Source: Phylloscopus collybita | Taxonomy: Eukaryota > Chordata > Aves > Passeriformes > Phylloscopidae | Reading direction: 5' to 3' | DNA length: 64,000 bases | Assembly (NCBI GenBank): GCA_027886175.1 | Contig: JAJNNQ010000002.1 | Coordinates: 9,854,001 to 9,918,000, forward strand | Shown here: piece by piece, positions 10,572-21,127 of the stretch | Layout of the letters: every line of letters starts with the position of its first letter | How positions within the stretch are numbered: position 1 is the stretch's first letter | The notes under the pieces: model-generated | What the model was told of the DNA's origin: nothing | Databases searched by the model: none | What the model saw: only the letters and a program-made list of their open reading frames with translations | Translations under genes and position numbers: made by a program

Positions 10572-11122
10572 TGGGCTGGGTTTTTTTGGGATGGAGACTG
10601 TTTTCTTCATAGAAGCTCTTACGGTGCTGTATTTTGGCTTTGTCAACAAAAGAGCCTTGATAACAGACCAGCTGAGCATCAAGGTATTCCTGCCTCCCAC
10701 ACTGCCCCACTGGTGAGGAGGCTGGAGGTGCACAAGAGGTTGGGAGGTGACACAGTGGGGACAGCTGACCCCAGCAGACCCAAGGGGTGTCCCACACTGT
10801 GTGTGTCATACTCAGTGGAAACACCTGGGAGAGGAAGGAACGTCCAGTGTGATGAGATTTATCTTCCATCATCAGTGTTACACATGATGGAGCCCAGCAT
10901 TCCTGGAGACAGATGCTGGAACATAGAAGCAGTGAATGAATTCCTTTTTTAGCTTTGTTTGTGTGCATGATTTTTGCTTTGCCTATTAAACTGCCTTTTT
11001 CTGTACCCATGAATTTTCTCCCTCCTAGTCTTCCAATACTTTTCCCAATCCCACTCAGGGAAGTGGGACTAGTGAGTGAGTGGGTGTGTGGGGCTGAGAT
11101 TCTGGTTGGGGTTAGACCACAA
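10572..11122 (+). mobile_element. Solo LTR nested inside another LTR
   Basis: A second, different avian ERV LTR. The start TGGGCTGGG (10572) approximates the family's TGTGCTGG opening. It is followed by the GATGGAGACTGTTTTCTTCAT-type segment (about 10590) and GGTGCTGTATTTTGGCTTTG (10623-10642). Next come a CCCACACTGCCCCACTGGTG block (10697-10716) and GAGGAGGCTGGAGGTGCACA (10716-10735). The polyadenylation signal ATTAAA is at 10985-10990, and the terminal GGTTGGGGTTAGACCACAA closes near 11122. Length of about 550 bp is typical of an LTR. No gag, pol or env sequence is attached, so it is a solo LTR left by recombination. I could not establish a target-site duplication. Family assignment is from memory of passerine LTRs and is not named here. 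Confidence 0.82.
10985..10990 (+). promoter_or_regulatory. LTR polyadenylation signal ATTAAA
   Basis: ATTAAA inside the nested LTR, in the expected place before a T-rich region. It marks the likely R/U5 boundary. Whether it still works is unknown. Confidence 0.6.
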
Positions 11123-11335
11123 GAAGTGGAATGATGGAGGATGGTATCTGATCTGTTCTTATTTTTTATTGACCTCCTCTGCTTGATTGACAACAAATTT
11201 AATTAATTTCCCATGTCTTGCCCATGATGGTAATTCACAAGTGATCTCCCAGTCTTTATCTTGATGCACAAGCTTTTTGTCTTATTTTTCTCCCCATGTC
11301 CTGTTGAGATGGATATGTGATTCCAGTGCTTTTCC
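11123..11335 (+). mobile_element. Outer LTR, downstream part (continuation after nested insertion)
   Basis: This resumes the LTR interrupted at 10571. The segments TTAATTAATTTCCC (about 11198), TTGCCCATGATGGTAATT (11218-11235) and AGTGATCTCCCAGTCTTTAT (11240-11259), then a TTTTTCTCCCCATGTCC block, have direct counterparts at 26150-26280 in the intact LTR of the same type. In the intact copy the corresponding upstream and downstream blocks are contiguous, which shows that 10572-11122 is an insertion. The terminal GGTGGGCACC block seen at 26304 is not recognisable here, so the 3' end is decayed or lost. Confidence 0.75.
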
Positions 11336-12678
11336 CCCAAGTTTTTACAAGTCTTACTTAAAGAGAACTGAGTTCACATTTTTTAAATTTATTTTTATTT
11401 TTTAATTTTGTTTTGTTTAATTTTATTATTTTATTAATTTTAAAATTCAGGATATTAATTATAAGTTATCTCTACTCCACAGACCAATATTTCTGTTAAA
11501 CTATTCTTCTTTGAATATCATAAAATAATGATTCAGTCATCTAGGTTAATTTAACCACAATGACAGAAAATTAAAAATGCAAAGTAAAAAAATTATAGAA
11601 ATTGCCTAGGTAGGTTTATCTCGAGCAAAGAGAAATTTAAATGAAAGGTCCATGTTAAGGTGACATCAAAGAAAGTGTCTCCATTTTTGACAGGTGAAAC
11701 TGTTATCAACCCCCTTTATTGATAGTATCAGACTTGTTTTAGTTCCAGACTTTAGAGTTATCAGATAATTTCACAGCCTGCACATTCCCTAGGCTGTATT
11801 CAGGTTGACTTTTTGTACCTTTCATCTCTCTAAGGCACATTTTATCATAACTCCCTTTTCTATCTAAACGTGAGAGAAAGAAAATTTGAAAACACTGTTT
11901 GGTGCTGAAATAATGAAAAAAAAAGTGGTATTTTCTTATTGCCCTGATTTGATACACTGACAATTCTATTTGTTACCCAATAAACAAGAAATAATGTAAC
12001 ATACAACTAGACAAAATCTAACATTTTTGGTTTTCAAAGTGAGATGTCACTGATGTATCTATCTATACAGCTGGTTTTCTGAAAACTTTCTAAGATGATT
12101 AATCTGTAAAATATACTTTGGGAAAGCTGTGGCATTTCTTTTCCTTCCTTCAGACTGCTCTGAAGCATAAGCTGAACTGTTCACTAGAAAATACAAGCTT
12201 TGCATAAAAAATATTATTCCTGGATGCACAGTTGCATCTGAAGTGATCTCAGGCATCTGACCAAACTGAAGGTAATATCCCCTTTTTAATACTTAGAATA
12301 AAATTTTACAGCTATGAGTGTGCACAGATTTTTGTTACATTTTAAGTAACATCATTTTTTTTAAGAAGTAAGACATTGCAGTGCAGATAAAACAGAAATT
12401 ACTTGGTTCCTAACAAGAATACAAGGAGTTCTTGAGACTATGCTAGGAACTTGAAATAAACAGCAAATGTTGGGTTTGCTTGTCAACGTGGCATACTTAG
12501 GGAAATAAACAGTCCTTGAAATTGTATTATTGTGAAATATTTGAACATTTCACAGATAGAACATGCAATATTATTACTGATAATGATATAAAAGTTTCTA
12601 GATTTCTCTACTGATCAAATAAAAAAAGGGTTTAAAGTTTGTTCTCATAAATATTAGAAAGATAAGAGAAAAGCCTAA

Positions 12679-12699
12679 AAACAAACAAACAAACAAAAC
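12679..12699. repeat. (AAAC)n simple repeat
   Basis: Short run of AAAC units, followed by irregular A/C-rich sequence up to about 12735. Confidence 0.8.
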
Positions 12700-13420
12700 C
12701 CCCAAGCAACAACAAAAACCACAAAAAAACCCCTAACCCTGGAGCAGAAGATAATGGCGATTTCACAATAAACAATAAAATAAAAAGCTAAACAAGAGAA
12801 AAGCAAAACTAGCAACTACAGGTTTGCAAAGGGTAGAATATGAGAAGGTCAGGGAAATTATTAGCAAAGCCAATGGGTCAGAATGCCTTCTGGAATTAAA
12901 TTTTGAAGAAACTTTAAATAAAGCTAATTGGAGTTGTCCTTGCACAGAAGGTGGAAACACTTGTAATGAATACCTTTCAGGCCAGATTAATTTGATATCA
13001 ATCTCTACGAGATAGTAGAGAATCTCTTGCTACTAGGGGTAAGTAGAGAATCTGTGAAGTAGATACAACAAAGAACAGAACTGCAGAGAATACAATACTC
13101 TGGATATATAAAAGATTAGAGAAATGACATGAGAAATGCCAAATTATAAAAACAATGAATTATAAAAATTAGAACCATATATAAATATGAGGAGATGAAT
13201 ACAGAGATGAAATAGAATAAAATAGATATCTAAGTAGGGTTCCCAAACAAATCTTTCATTTATTTTTAAGTAAATAATGAAATATGGGACAAGGAAAACA
13301 GTTAGGAATGAGTACAGAGAAAAGAATATGTTTGAATTGGAGGTCAAATGTGTGGAATTTTGTACATTTTAATTGGGGAGCCTGAACACTGTGGGTTCTA
13401 AATTTTGATAATTTAATAAT

Positions 13421-13436
13421 AAAAAAAAAAAAAAAA
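13421..13436. repeat. Poly-A run
   Basis: Sixteen consecutive A. It sits at the end of a purine-biased stretch and might be a retroposon tail, but no retroposon body is recognised. Confidence 0.85.
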
Positions 13437-13616
13437 GACTGGTGGAAAGATGTGAATGGAAAGTGACTGGTTGACTTTGAGTTCAACTAGAAAGGAAATC
13501 AGGAGCTGGTGGAGAGTGTATTTACTTAATGAACACATTGTTTATTCTTCTCCAAGTGAATACCTCGTACTTCTTTTGATATAAATGAATTCAGCCTGAT
13601 TTTCTTTATATTAACA

Positions 13617-13644
13617 GGGAAGGGAAGGGAGGGGAAGGGTAGGG
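13617..13644 (+). repeat. G-run tract with G-quadruplex potential
   Basis: Six runs of three or four G separated by loops of one or two bases (GGGAAGGGAAGGGAGGGG, then two more runs). This satisfies the standard four-run G-quadruplex pattern on the plus strand. It is isolated in AT-rich DNA. Confidence 0.85.
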
Positions 13645-13959
13645 AATGCTCAGAGTGTTGAGATGAGACTTTTGCTACTGTTAGTTTCAGAGATCAGACA
13701 CAAAACTCACACCACTGCTCAATGCATTGTCAGCTTCCCCATCCTTTATGACAACTCATTTAGAACAAAACCTGTGGGAGCTGTTGCTTCTCAGTGTGAT
13801 GCTCAGAACTTCAAGCTATACGTGCATTTCTCTTTATCCTTTTCCCAACTCTTCTTTTTTCCCCGCTTTTAACTCTAGTATGCCTCTCATTAGGATTTCT
13901 GTTTAACGCCCTAGGAAAGGTTTATGTATTTATAAGAAGCAGATAATAGATGCATGCAC

Positions 13960-14215
13960 TTCACTGTTTGCCATCTTGGCTTCCCTTTAATGTAATTCAT
14001 TATTCCACAAATATATGGCACATAGTGCTGCCAAGTTAATTTGTATAATAATAATGAGCTATTAATTAACATCCAAGAACACATGTTTCTTCCAACAATT
14101 TGTGGTAATAAATTGATTAATGAAATTAAAAATTGCATTCTAGACAGGAAGTCTGACTGTTGTTTGGAACATTGCAATCCTCTTCTCTGTGAATATGATC
14201 AATAAATTCCAGTGT
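13960..14215. promoter_or_regulatory. Candidate conserved non-coding element (homeodomain-motif rich)
   Basis: AT-rich but not simple-repeat sequence with multiple homeodomain-type cores: TAATTC near 13993, TTAATT near 14035, TATTAATTAACATC (14060-14073), and GATTAATGAAATTAAAAATT (14115-14134). The texture resembles deeply conserved vertebrate enhancers. That is pattern recognition only, and conservation cannot be tested from one sequence. Confidence 0.25.
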
Positions 14216-15207
14216 TAATCTGCTAAAAAGGGTGGAAAAACAATATATACATAAAGACAGAATTGTTGTGTGGTGCTGCTCTTCTCAGAACAGTTACATT
14301 ACTTTGCTGTTTTATATTAAAAAATATTCAAAAGATGTTCCCATTAATAAACATTAGCTTGAGAATAGCGTGCTGTTCCCTACTGATTGATAAAACATTC
14401 AATTTTTTTCTCAACTAAACAAAAACCTCCTATTTTCTTACTCTTCATACTGGTGTATCATGATCTTCAAAGCCTTTGAAATCACAGAGACATAAGTTGT
14501 GAAGGAAGTGCAATGCCTGAGAGCCGTACACTTTACTCTGGGGAAACTGTGGATCACGGTGTTGGCATGGATCTAAAAGTAAAAGAACAATATCTTCATT
14601 GCTCAACCTGACCTGAACATCAACTGTCTCAACAGCATCACTGGCTTTTCTAATGATGACTGTCTCAATGAAGAGGAGTGTGGTTTTAAGTAAGTATAAT
14701 GAAAAGTTCTCAAAATCTTTTGAGTACATGAAACTTATACAAAATTTGGGTCTAATTTCACAGAGAATTCCATTAAGTTCAGTGGAAATAGGGACAGCTT
14801 TCTGGAAAGCTCCTCATGAGCCTTGTAATATGTGCACTTTGCAGAATGTTTAGCACATTATTTTAAAAGCCAAATAAATTCAGTTTCTAGTGCTCAACAA
14901 AGTACCAGAACACAACTGTTTGTTGTTTATTATATATTTGGCAACTAATCCTCCTTAAATGAATCACAGTGTATGATATGAGTTGTACTTATAAAACAAA
15001 TCGATCTCCACTGAAGTTTTTATTAAATCAGTTTTTAATCATTTCCGGAGGATCTTTTCCAACATGGAAAATTATGAGGAAAATTGAGAAACACAGCCGC
15101 AAGACACTTGTAAAAATTTTTCCTTTTGGCAGATCCTCAGCACATTTGGGATACACAAATAATTCACCTCCTCTTTAGCTGTGCTTTTCAGCTGATCATG
15201 AACCATC

Positions 15208-15428
15208 AGAATAGAATCACACAACTATAGGATGGTTTGGGTTAGAAGGGACCTTGAAGGGGATTGCTGCAATCCCCCTACCACAGGCACCTCCCATTAA
15301 GCCAGGTTGCTCAAAGCCCCATCCAACCTGGCCTTGAACACTTCCAGGGATGGGGCAGCCACAACTTCTCTGGACACCCCGTTCCAGTGCCTCACCACCC
15401 TCACTGTAAAGAATAGTTTCTCCTTGAA
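15208..15428 (-). mobile_element. CR1 LINE 3' end fragment
   Basis: The minus-strand CR1 3' terminus is at low coordinates, beginning with AGAATAGAATCACACAAC. It continues through the reverse complement of the 3' UTR: GGTTTGGGTTAGAAGGGACC (15235-15254), CCAGGTTGCTCAAAGCCCCA (15302-15321), CAACCTGGCCTTGAACACTT (15324-15343), and a GTTCCAGTGCCTCACCACCC block (15382-15401). It ends at about 15428 by 5' truncation. It is well preserved, so among the younger CR1 pieces here. The frames at 15217-15513 (minus) and 15307-15621 (plus) arise from it and are not genes. Confidence 0.93.
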
Positions 15429-18053
15429 TTATTTTTACAGTTTTTCTAAACATATTTGTGCAAAATATATGACCTACAAAAGCTTGAGTGCAGTTATGTT
15501 GAAAAGTATGCATTCAGATTCCTTTGCCAACCATCTTGCTTTGGAATTGTTTTCAAAATCAAGAATCATATTTTTTCTGAAAAGTCATAAAGCACATCAT
15601 ATGATTTCTGACAAGATGTGATAAGACAATAAAATATTCCTAATTCTATGTTAAGCCCAAACTGGAGATGCAATAAATGCACAACAATCTTTGTGCATCA
15701 TTCACATCTTCAAAGATCATTTTCTTGCTGAGAAATGTTCAGCCACTCTACTTCTAGCCTCTGCTGAAAACAGAGGATGTAGGTCTAGCCCAGAGCTGTT
15801 CTGAATGATAATGAGAGGGAAATTATGTATTAGATGACATATAAAATATATATAACATTCCTATCTTCTCTGGTGTTGAACTTTGCCTTGTAGGTACCCA
15901 TGTTCATGAAGCTCTTTCCTACAACCAAATTACTGGTACAGATGTTGCAGGAGGTGGCTGTAGAGATAAACCAAGGCTTACACATGGAGAGCAATGAGCA
16001 GACACAGCAGCAGTGACAGCCAGCACAGAACAGCAGTGACAACCACCCTCCTCTGTTCGTAATGCTGAGAGCCTCTGGTGGTTCATCTCACCAGTTGCTG
16101 TTCTATAGCATCACAATATTTAGGAGCGCTGTTCATGTATAAGCTGATGCAAAACGTGAAAAGAAACCCTTGAGGCAGCCGAGGAAACACAATAAATCAG
16201 TGTTTTAGAGCATGTCAGAGATAGGGATTCAGAGCAGCTCTGTGGCTGTTTTCTCTGAAACAAGTCACTGCATAATTTGAACACAGAAATATTTTGGCAC
16301 AAATGTATTTTAGGGATATCAAACTGGAAAGTATGGTGACTGTGATTTGTGAAGGCAGACAAAGCTTCCTGCATCTGTTCTCAAATTCGATGAAAAATGA
16401 AATTAATTGCTAATTCTCCTTTTTTTTTTTTACCACTGTTCTAATCTATTTTATCTGCAGACCCCATATGAACTGTGTTTGAATGATGTTAAAATGTGCA
16501 ATATGTTAATCCTGCATTTATTTTTAATTTAACTAATGATGGTTGATTGTTATTAAAAGAGGAATTTTAGTTTTTAGGTGGTATTATTTGTTACCTTGGG
16601 AATCCAGGTCAAAGGTTTTAAATTTTTCAGGTTTTTTTTCTATTTGTGACCTTCCTTTTCTTTCTGCTTGCAGTATCATACCTTGTGAACTGCTTTTCTC
16701 AATCAGTTTCCGTGGTGCTCTCAGAAATACACTGGCAACCTCCAAGAATGCCCAGGAAGCAAGCTGGATACCTCTGGTCATATTTTACTTCTTTTAGTCA
16801 TGTAGAGTGGAGGTATCTCCTTTTAAGAACAAACAAATAAGACCAAGAAAAAAGACTTGTGATCCTTGTTAGTTAAAAACAAACAAACAAACAAACAAAC
16901 AAAAACAACTCCATGGCTTTAAAAGTTCATATACTGAAAACTGACAGAGATTTTATGTCTGGAAAATTTTGGAGACAAGTAACTGCTGGTGCAAACAGGT
17001 GCTGAATTTCAGAATCCAGATAGCTTGGTATGTATTGGTTTTTGAAGTCCTGATGTTTATTTAAAGAAATGTGGTTCTGTTCAACATTTTAGAAGTGTGA
17101 GCTGCTGCCCATAATGTATCCTGTTACCTGCTGTCAGTTATGTACCTGTAGTTACCTGCTCCTATGACCAAGTCATTTATAAATGTCTCCTGGCAAGGCA
17201 ACAACACAAATTGTTCTTTGAACATGGATTTCTGTTCTTTGTCCTGTAGCCATTGGAATGGGATCCATCAACTTTTGCATTAGACTCAGAAAATTGGACA
17301 TATGTCTTAGCTACTTTTAATAATCTTTACAGATGAGTACCAAGACAGTGCTTTCACAATTTTCTTTCTTTTGTTCTCTTGTTTATAAAGGGATATAGAA
17401 TGAATTAATTTAGGTATAGATATCATGTCTAGATTTAATGGATCCTCATCTATCATATTTTCTACTCCCAAATAAGTGAGTTTAGTGAAAAAGTTTCTGA
17501 AAAGTTCAAAAAATTAAGCTGGGCATTAGCTAAGGAAGAAATCGGTATGCAAACAATCTATCATAACTTTCAGGTTTTTTTTGCTGTCTGGGTTTAAAAA
17601 AGTTAAACATTTTTCTCTGGGGAAAACTGTCTATTCAACAGTTCTAATAATTATAACAGCATCTTTCAGTAGAAGATATAATAGGCAGTTCTTTGAAAAA
17701 TCTTGCTCTTCCCATCTTTAAAATGTACACTTTGAAAGACGACAAATTGCTAAACCTAGGCTTTATTAAAATGTGAAATGTTGAACATAGCAGCACACAT
17801 TCAGAAAGCAAACAAGGTAAAATTAAGAGCAGGGAGAGACAAATGTTCCCCGTGATTATGTCTCAGTGCTGTCCTGCATTGCGCACTGCCCTCAGCTCTC
17901 CTCAAGGTTTCCTGGAACCTCTGATGGGGTCTTCACTCTGGAGCACTTCCTTGTCGCCTCGGATTAAAAGTTTGCATCTGTAATGAAGACATAAACATTT
18001 CTGCAGCCACTGTCTGCTCTCTTTCTTGTAAGTTCAGTTCTAGTCAATGGCAC
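15429..18053. other. Unique AT-rich non-coding segment
   Basis: No supported gene. It contains a short duplicated motif AGCAGTGACA (around 16000-16040), an 11-base T-run near 16421, and an (AAAC)n repeat at 16874-16903. Frames at 15830-16042, 16120-16374 and 16543-16797 show no domain. Confidence 0.5.
16874..16903. repeat. (AAAC)n microsatellite
   Basis: About seven tandem AAAC units. Confidence 0.9.
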
Positions 18054-18215
18054 TAGATAGATAGAATCACAGAATCATAGAATCACAGATAGATAGATAG
18101 ACTCACAGAATCATTAAGGTGGAAAAGACCTCTAAGGTCAAGCCCAACATCAACCACCACAATCCTGTTTGCCATTAAACCATGTCTTCAAATGCTACAT
18201 CCAGATTTTTTTAAT
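18054..18215 (-). mobile_element. CR1 LINE 3' end fragment with interleaved GATA repeats
   Basis: Minus-strand CR1 3' end. The tail units AATCACAGAATCATAGAATC (18064-18083) are interrupted on both sides by GATA units (18054-18064 and 18088-18100). Then ACTCACAGAATCATTAAGGT (18101-18120) leads into the CR1 3' UTR GGAAAAGACCTCTAAGGTCA (18121-18140), and homology fades after AACCATGTCTTCAAATGCTA (18178-18197). The subfamily resembles that at 884-1028 and 28452-28722 rather than that at 15208. Confidence 0.88.
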
Positions 18216-18813
18216 TCTTCCAGGAGAAAAGACAGATCTTACTTATTATTCATTTGAACTGATCTGATCCTTCCCAAAACACTATAGTCTTCTCTAACTA
18301 CAGTCCTGTTAATTCTTAATTGGGAGTCCACCTCTGTAAAAAATGAAGACTGTAACTGTGAAGACCATACTTCCTCTCTTTAAAAATAATGTTTTGAAAT
18401 ATTACAGATGTTAAAAGCTAAACATGGATAGAGTCGAGCAGTAAACAGATGTGCTGAAAAATCAAAAGTTGTTAGGATGATATGATGCTAATGACCTTGT
18501 ATGCACACAAGGTAGGCAGACACAAAACTTGAGCCAAATGTTTGTTACTGTGGGATAGTTGTTTTCTATAGAAAAACTAATGCATACAATTTTAAAATTA
18601 ACCTCTGAGCTGTAGCTGAAAAGACAATGATATGACCATATAATATTATTTTGTGAAATCTTTTAATTTTCCATTCATAAGAAATTTCACGTATTTTTAT
18701 GGAATTACTTTGCTCCTCAAAAAGTGGCTTTTGTAACATTCTTTTTTTGCTTTTAGAAAATTCAGAATTCAGGGATATCTAACAAGTTTCTTTTCAGTAT
18801 GTGATTAGTTTAC

Positions 18814-18838
18814 TTTTTGTTTTGTTTTGTTTTGTTTT
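18814..18838. repeat. (TTTTG)n microsatellite
   Basis: Four to five tandem TTTTG pentamers. Confidence 0.88.
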
Positions 18839-19049
18839 CATCTTATTTCCTCTCTCTGCTGTTCTGAGGAGAGAGGAGGCAGGGTATCGAATGAGTGCAT
18901 GAAGGTAACTCCTCACATGAACCAGAAACATACCATAATTCAAAAAGGAAAACAGCTGAGAAAGAATAAATCTTGTTTTAATGTGCCTGAGCTTGTATTA
19001 AAAAATACAGATGTACTGTATGCATATGAAATTTTTGATTAAAATGTCT

Positions 19050-19450
19050 CTCACCAGTCTGTCTCTTTAATTAAATAAAACCTGCTTGGTATTAATCAAA
19101 GCATAAAGAATTTATGCCCCAAATCCAGATTAATTAAAAGCCCAGAAGCTTGAGGAACAGACTGTGTATAAATACTAAAATAAATCAATCTAAACATAAT
19201 ATTTATGTATTGGGGCTGTGTATTCCAAAAATATAAATAATTCCAGAAAGTGATTTATGGCAGATTCACTGTGGAAATACATTGCTTATTAGGATATATT
19301 TAAACATGAAGTTAAACAAACAGTTTGATTTACAAATTTTCTTTTTAAAACACTTAGTTTTTAATTATAGCTCTATTGGAACATTTTCTGATGAACAAAT
19401 CATTAATAATGTGCTCTTTAGTCCTCCACTTTAGTTAAAACAAAGGCTGA
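19050..19450. promoter_or_regulatory. Candidate conserved non-coding element (TAATTA-rich)
   Basis: Contains CTTTAATTAAATAAAACC (19066-19083), GGTATTAATCAAAGCATAAA (19088-19107) and CCAGATTAATTAAAAGCCC (19125-19143). Further on it has TTTTTAATTATAGCTC and CATTAATAATG. Paired-type and LIM-homeodomain sites are plausible. The call is on sequence texture alone. Confidence 0.25.
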
Positions 19451-20199
19451 AAAACATCTTCTGTGGCTGTGTGGATTTTACAAAGTCATATTCAAAAAAC
19501 AATATTTATCTTTCTAGTAACAATGGAACAGAAGTAACTTTGGTACTTCCAGTTCTATTAGTAAAAAATAATTTAGTTTTGGAAGTAAAATATTTTGATT
19601 TATGCCTAGAAGTGAAGTCTAGATCAGAAAATGTACATAAAAATAGTGTGAGTGCTCTTTGAAAGAAGGGAGGTGATACGGGGCCCTTTTGTAATGCACA
19701 GGAAGCCACTAAAGAAAAAATGAATGAAAAAGCAGAAAGTATTCAAGGGAGTTCCTGATCTCCACCAGTTCCTAATCTGTGCCTGAATTAACTATAACTC
19801 TCTAAATAGGAAAAGTTTGCCTTGGTATTGGCATTACAAGTCCTTTCCTTTACTTCACAGCTGTGAATCTGATTTGCAGGATCTCTCAAGTCTCGGGGTG
19901 GAGATACAGAAACACTCAGTTCCATGTGAAAATTCAGCTTTGAACCTTCTGTCAAAAAGCAGTAACCAGGAGACTGTACTCTTCCAAGGTTGGACAGAAA
20001 GGTCACAGTGGATGTTCCAGTCTCGTTCCATCATTAACTGTAATAGGCTGCAGAGCTCATAACTCAGGAAGCTGCAGAGATTATGTTCACACATTTACCT
20101 AATCCACTAAGTAACCAGTTGATGCAAAGTGCCAGTTTACAAGATAAATGGACTACTGTCTCCACTGATACAAAAGATATTGAATACTCTGCCCAAAGG

Positions 20200-20400
20200 G
20201 TTGACTGATGGCTGCAGTGACTGCACAATAGTAATTTCTATGCAATTGCAAAATAATGCAAATTGTTCTCTCAATTGCCAGCGCTTCTTGTGGCAACAAT
20301 GGCTGCCAGATACCACAGCTGTGAAGACAATGCTTGTCATTGCTATAGCTGTCAAATACCAGATTTAACACCTGTTTGCTAATTTTGAAAATGCACAACA
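20200..20400. promoter_or_regulatory. Candidate regulatory element with POU octamer and TALE-type motif
   Basis: Holds a perfect POU octamer ATGCAAAT (20256-20263) next to two further half-site-like TGCAAxT words (TATGCAATTGCAAAA, 20239-20253). It also has CTGTCAA (20349-20355), a TGIF/MEIS-type word. Base composition is more balanced than its flanks. No transcription evidence is available, so function is inference. Confidence 0.3.
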
Positions 20401-21026
20401 TGGACCACAATATAATGGCTTTACTTGGAATGGGATAGGAGTGCAAACCTTTGAAAGAGAAAGTTCTTATCTGTCTTGAAGACATACACTTTTCTGCAGA
20501 GGCCCTCTCTTTTTTTAGTGCCTTTTCCCTCCCTTTGTCCAGAGCAGTCACACTGCAGGTTTTTAATGGTATTTTTTTTTTCCCAAACAAGCAGGTCTTC
20601 TTTCCAATGTGTTTTATATGAAGAGATTAAAAACCTGACCCAAGATTTTGCAGGTTGTTTGTGGTTCATGCAATCCACCTGAAAGTCCTAATTTTTGACA
20701 TCTGCAGAAAACAGCTGGTAATGAGTGTTTGGATTCTGCAAGTCTCTAGTTTTTAATCTTTTATATTAGGCTTGTTAATAAGGATAGATGGGAAGCAGGT
20801 GTGACACTGGTTTGAGAGGGTTATTGGAAGACATAATTGCTTCAACTATTGTTTTAAGCTTTTCTTTTTTATTTTTTTCTTCTTTCTGCACAGTTTGTCC
20901 TTCTTGCAGCTGTCAGTTGTAGCTAAATGGAGAATATTCAGCTTTTACATTTTCTTCACTATTTGCAAGTCTAAATGAATACATGGAGAAACTCCAGGAT
21001 TAGTTGGGCTTTTTCCCTCTCTCTAA

Positions 21027-21127
21027 CACAGAATCAGAGAATGATTTGAGTTGGAAGGGACCTTAAAGATCATCTTGTTCTAACCTGCCTGCCATGGGCA
21101 AGGACACCTTCCACTAGGCCAGGAATA
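21027..21127 (-). mobile_element. CR1 LINE 3' end fragment (short)
   Basis: ACAGAATCAGAGAATGATTT followed by GAGTTGGAAGGGACCTTAAA (21048-21067), AGATCATCTTGTTC and ACCTTCCACTAGGCCAGG. This is the reverse complement of the last 100 or so bases of CR1. Strong 5' truncation. Confidence 0.93.

Larger units (their letters stand above)
11336..15207. other. AT-rich unique sequence with several sub-features
   Basis: Long AT-rich stretch without a supported gene. It contains CAAA-type simple repeats (12679-12699), a strongly A/G-biased plus strand from about 12600 to 13440, a poly-A run (13421-13436), a G-run tract (13617-13644), a TAATTA-rich block (13960-14215) and an exon-like patch (14445-14700). 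Confidence 0.5.
18216..21026. other. Unique AT-rich segment with candidate regulatory blocks
   Basis: No supported gene. It has a (TTTTG)n repeat at 18814-18838 and two blocks with regulatory-element texture at 19050-19450 and 20200-20400. Frames on both strands around 20130-20680 overlap one another and show no domain. Confidence 0.5.

Noticed and set aside
10206..10733. 175-codon minus-strand and 145-codon plus-strand overlapping frames
   Set aside because: Both largely lie in LTR sequence, overlap each other and match no protein family.
10456..11196. 246-codon minus-strand open frame
   Set aside because: It spans two nested LTRs on the opposite strand to their own orientation and has no domain. 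The openness is accidental.
12719..12740. CCCTAACCCTGG looking like vertebrate telomere repeat
   Set aside because: At most about one and a half units within an A/C-rich patch, so not an interstitial telomere array.
15217..15621. Frames of 98 and 104 codons on opposite strands
   Set aside because: They come from a CR1 3' UTR fragment and adjacent unique sequence.
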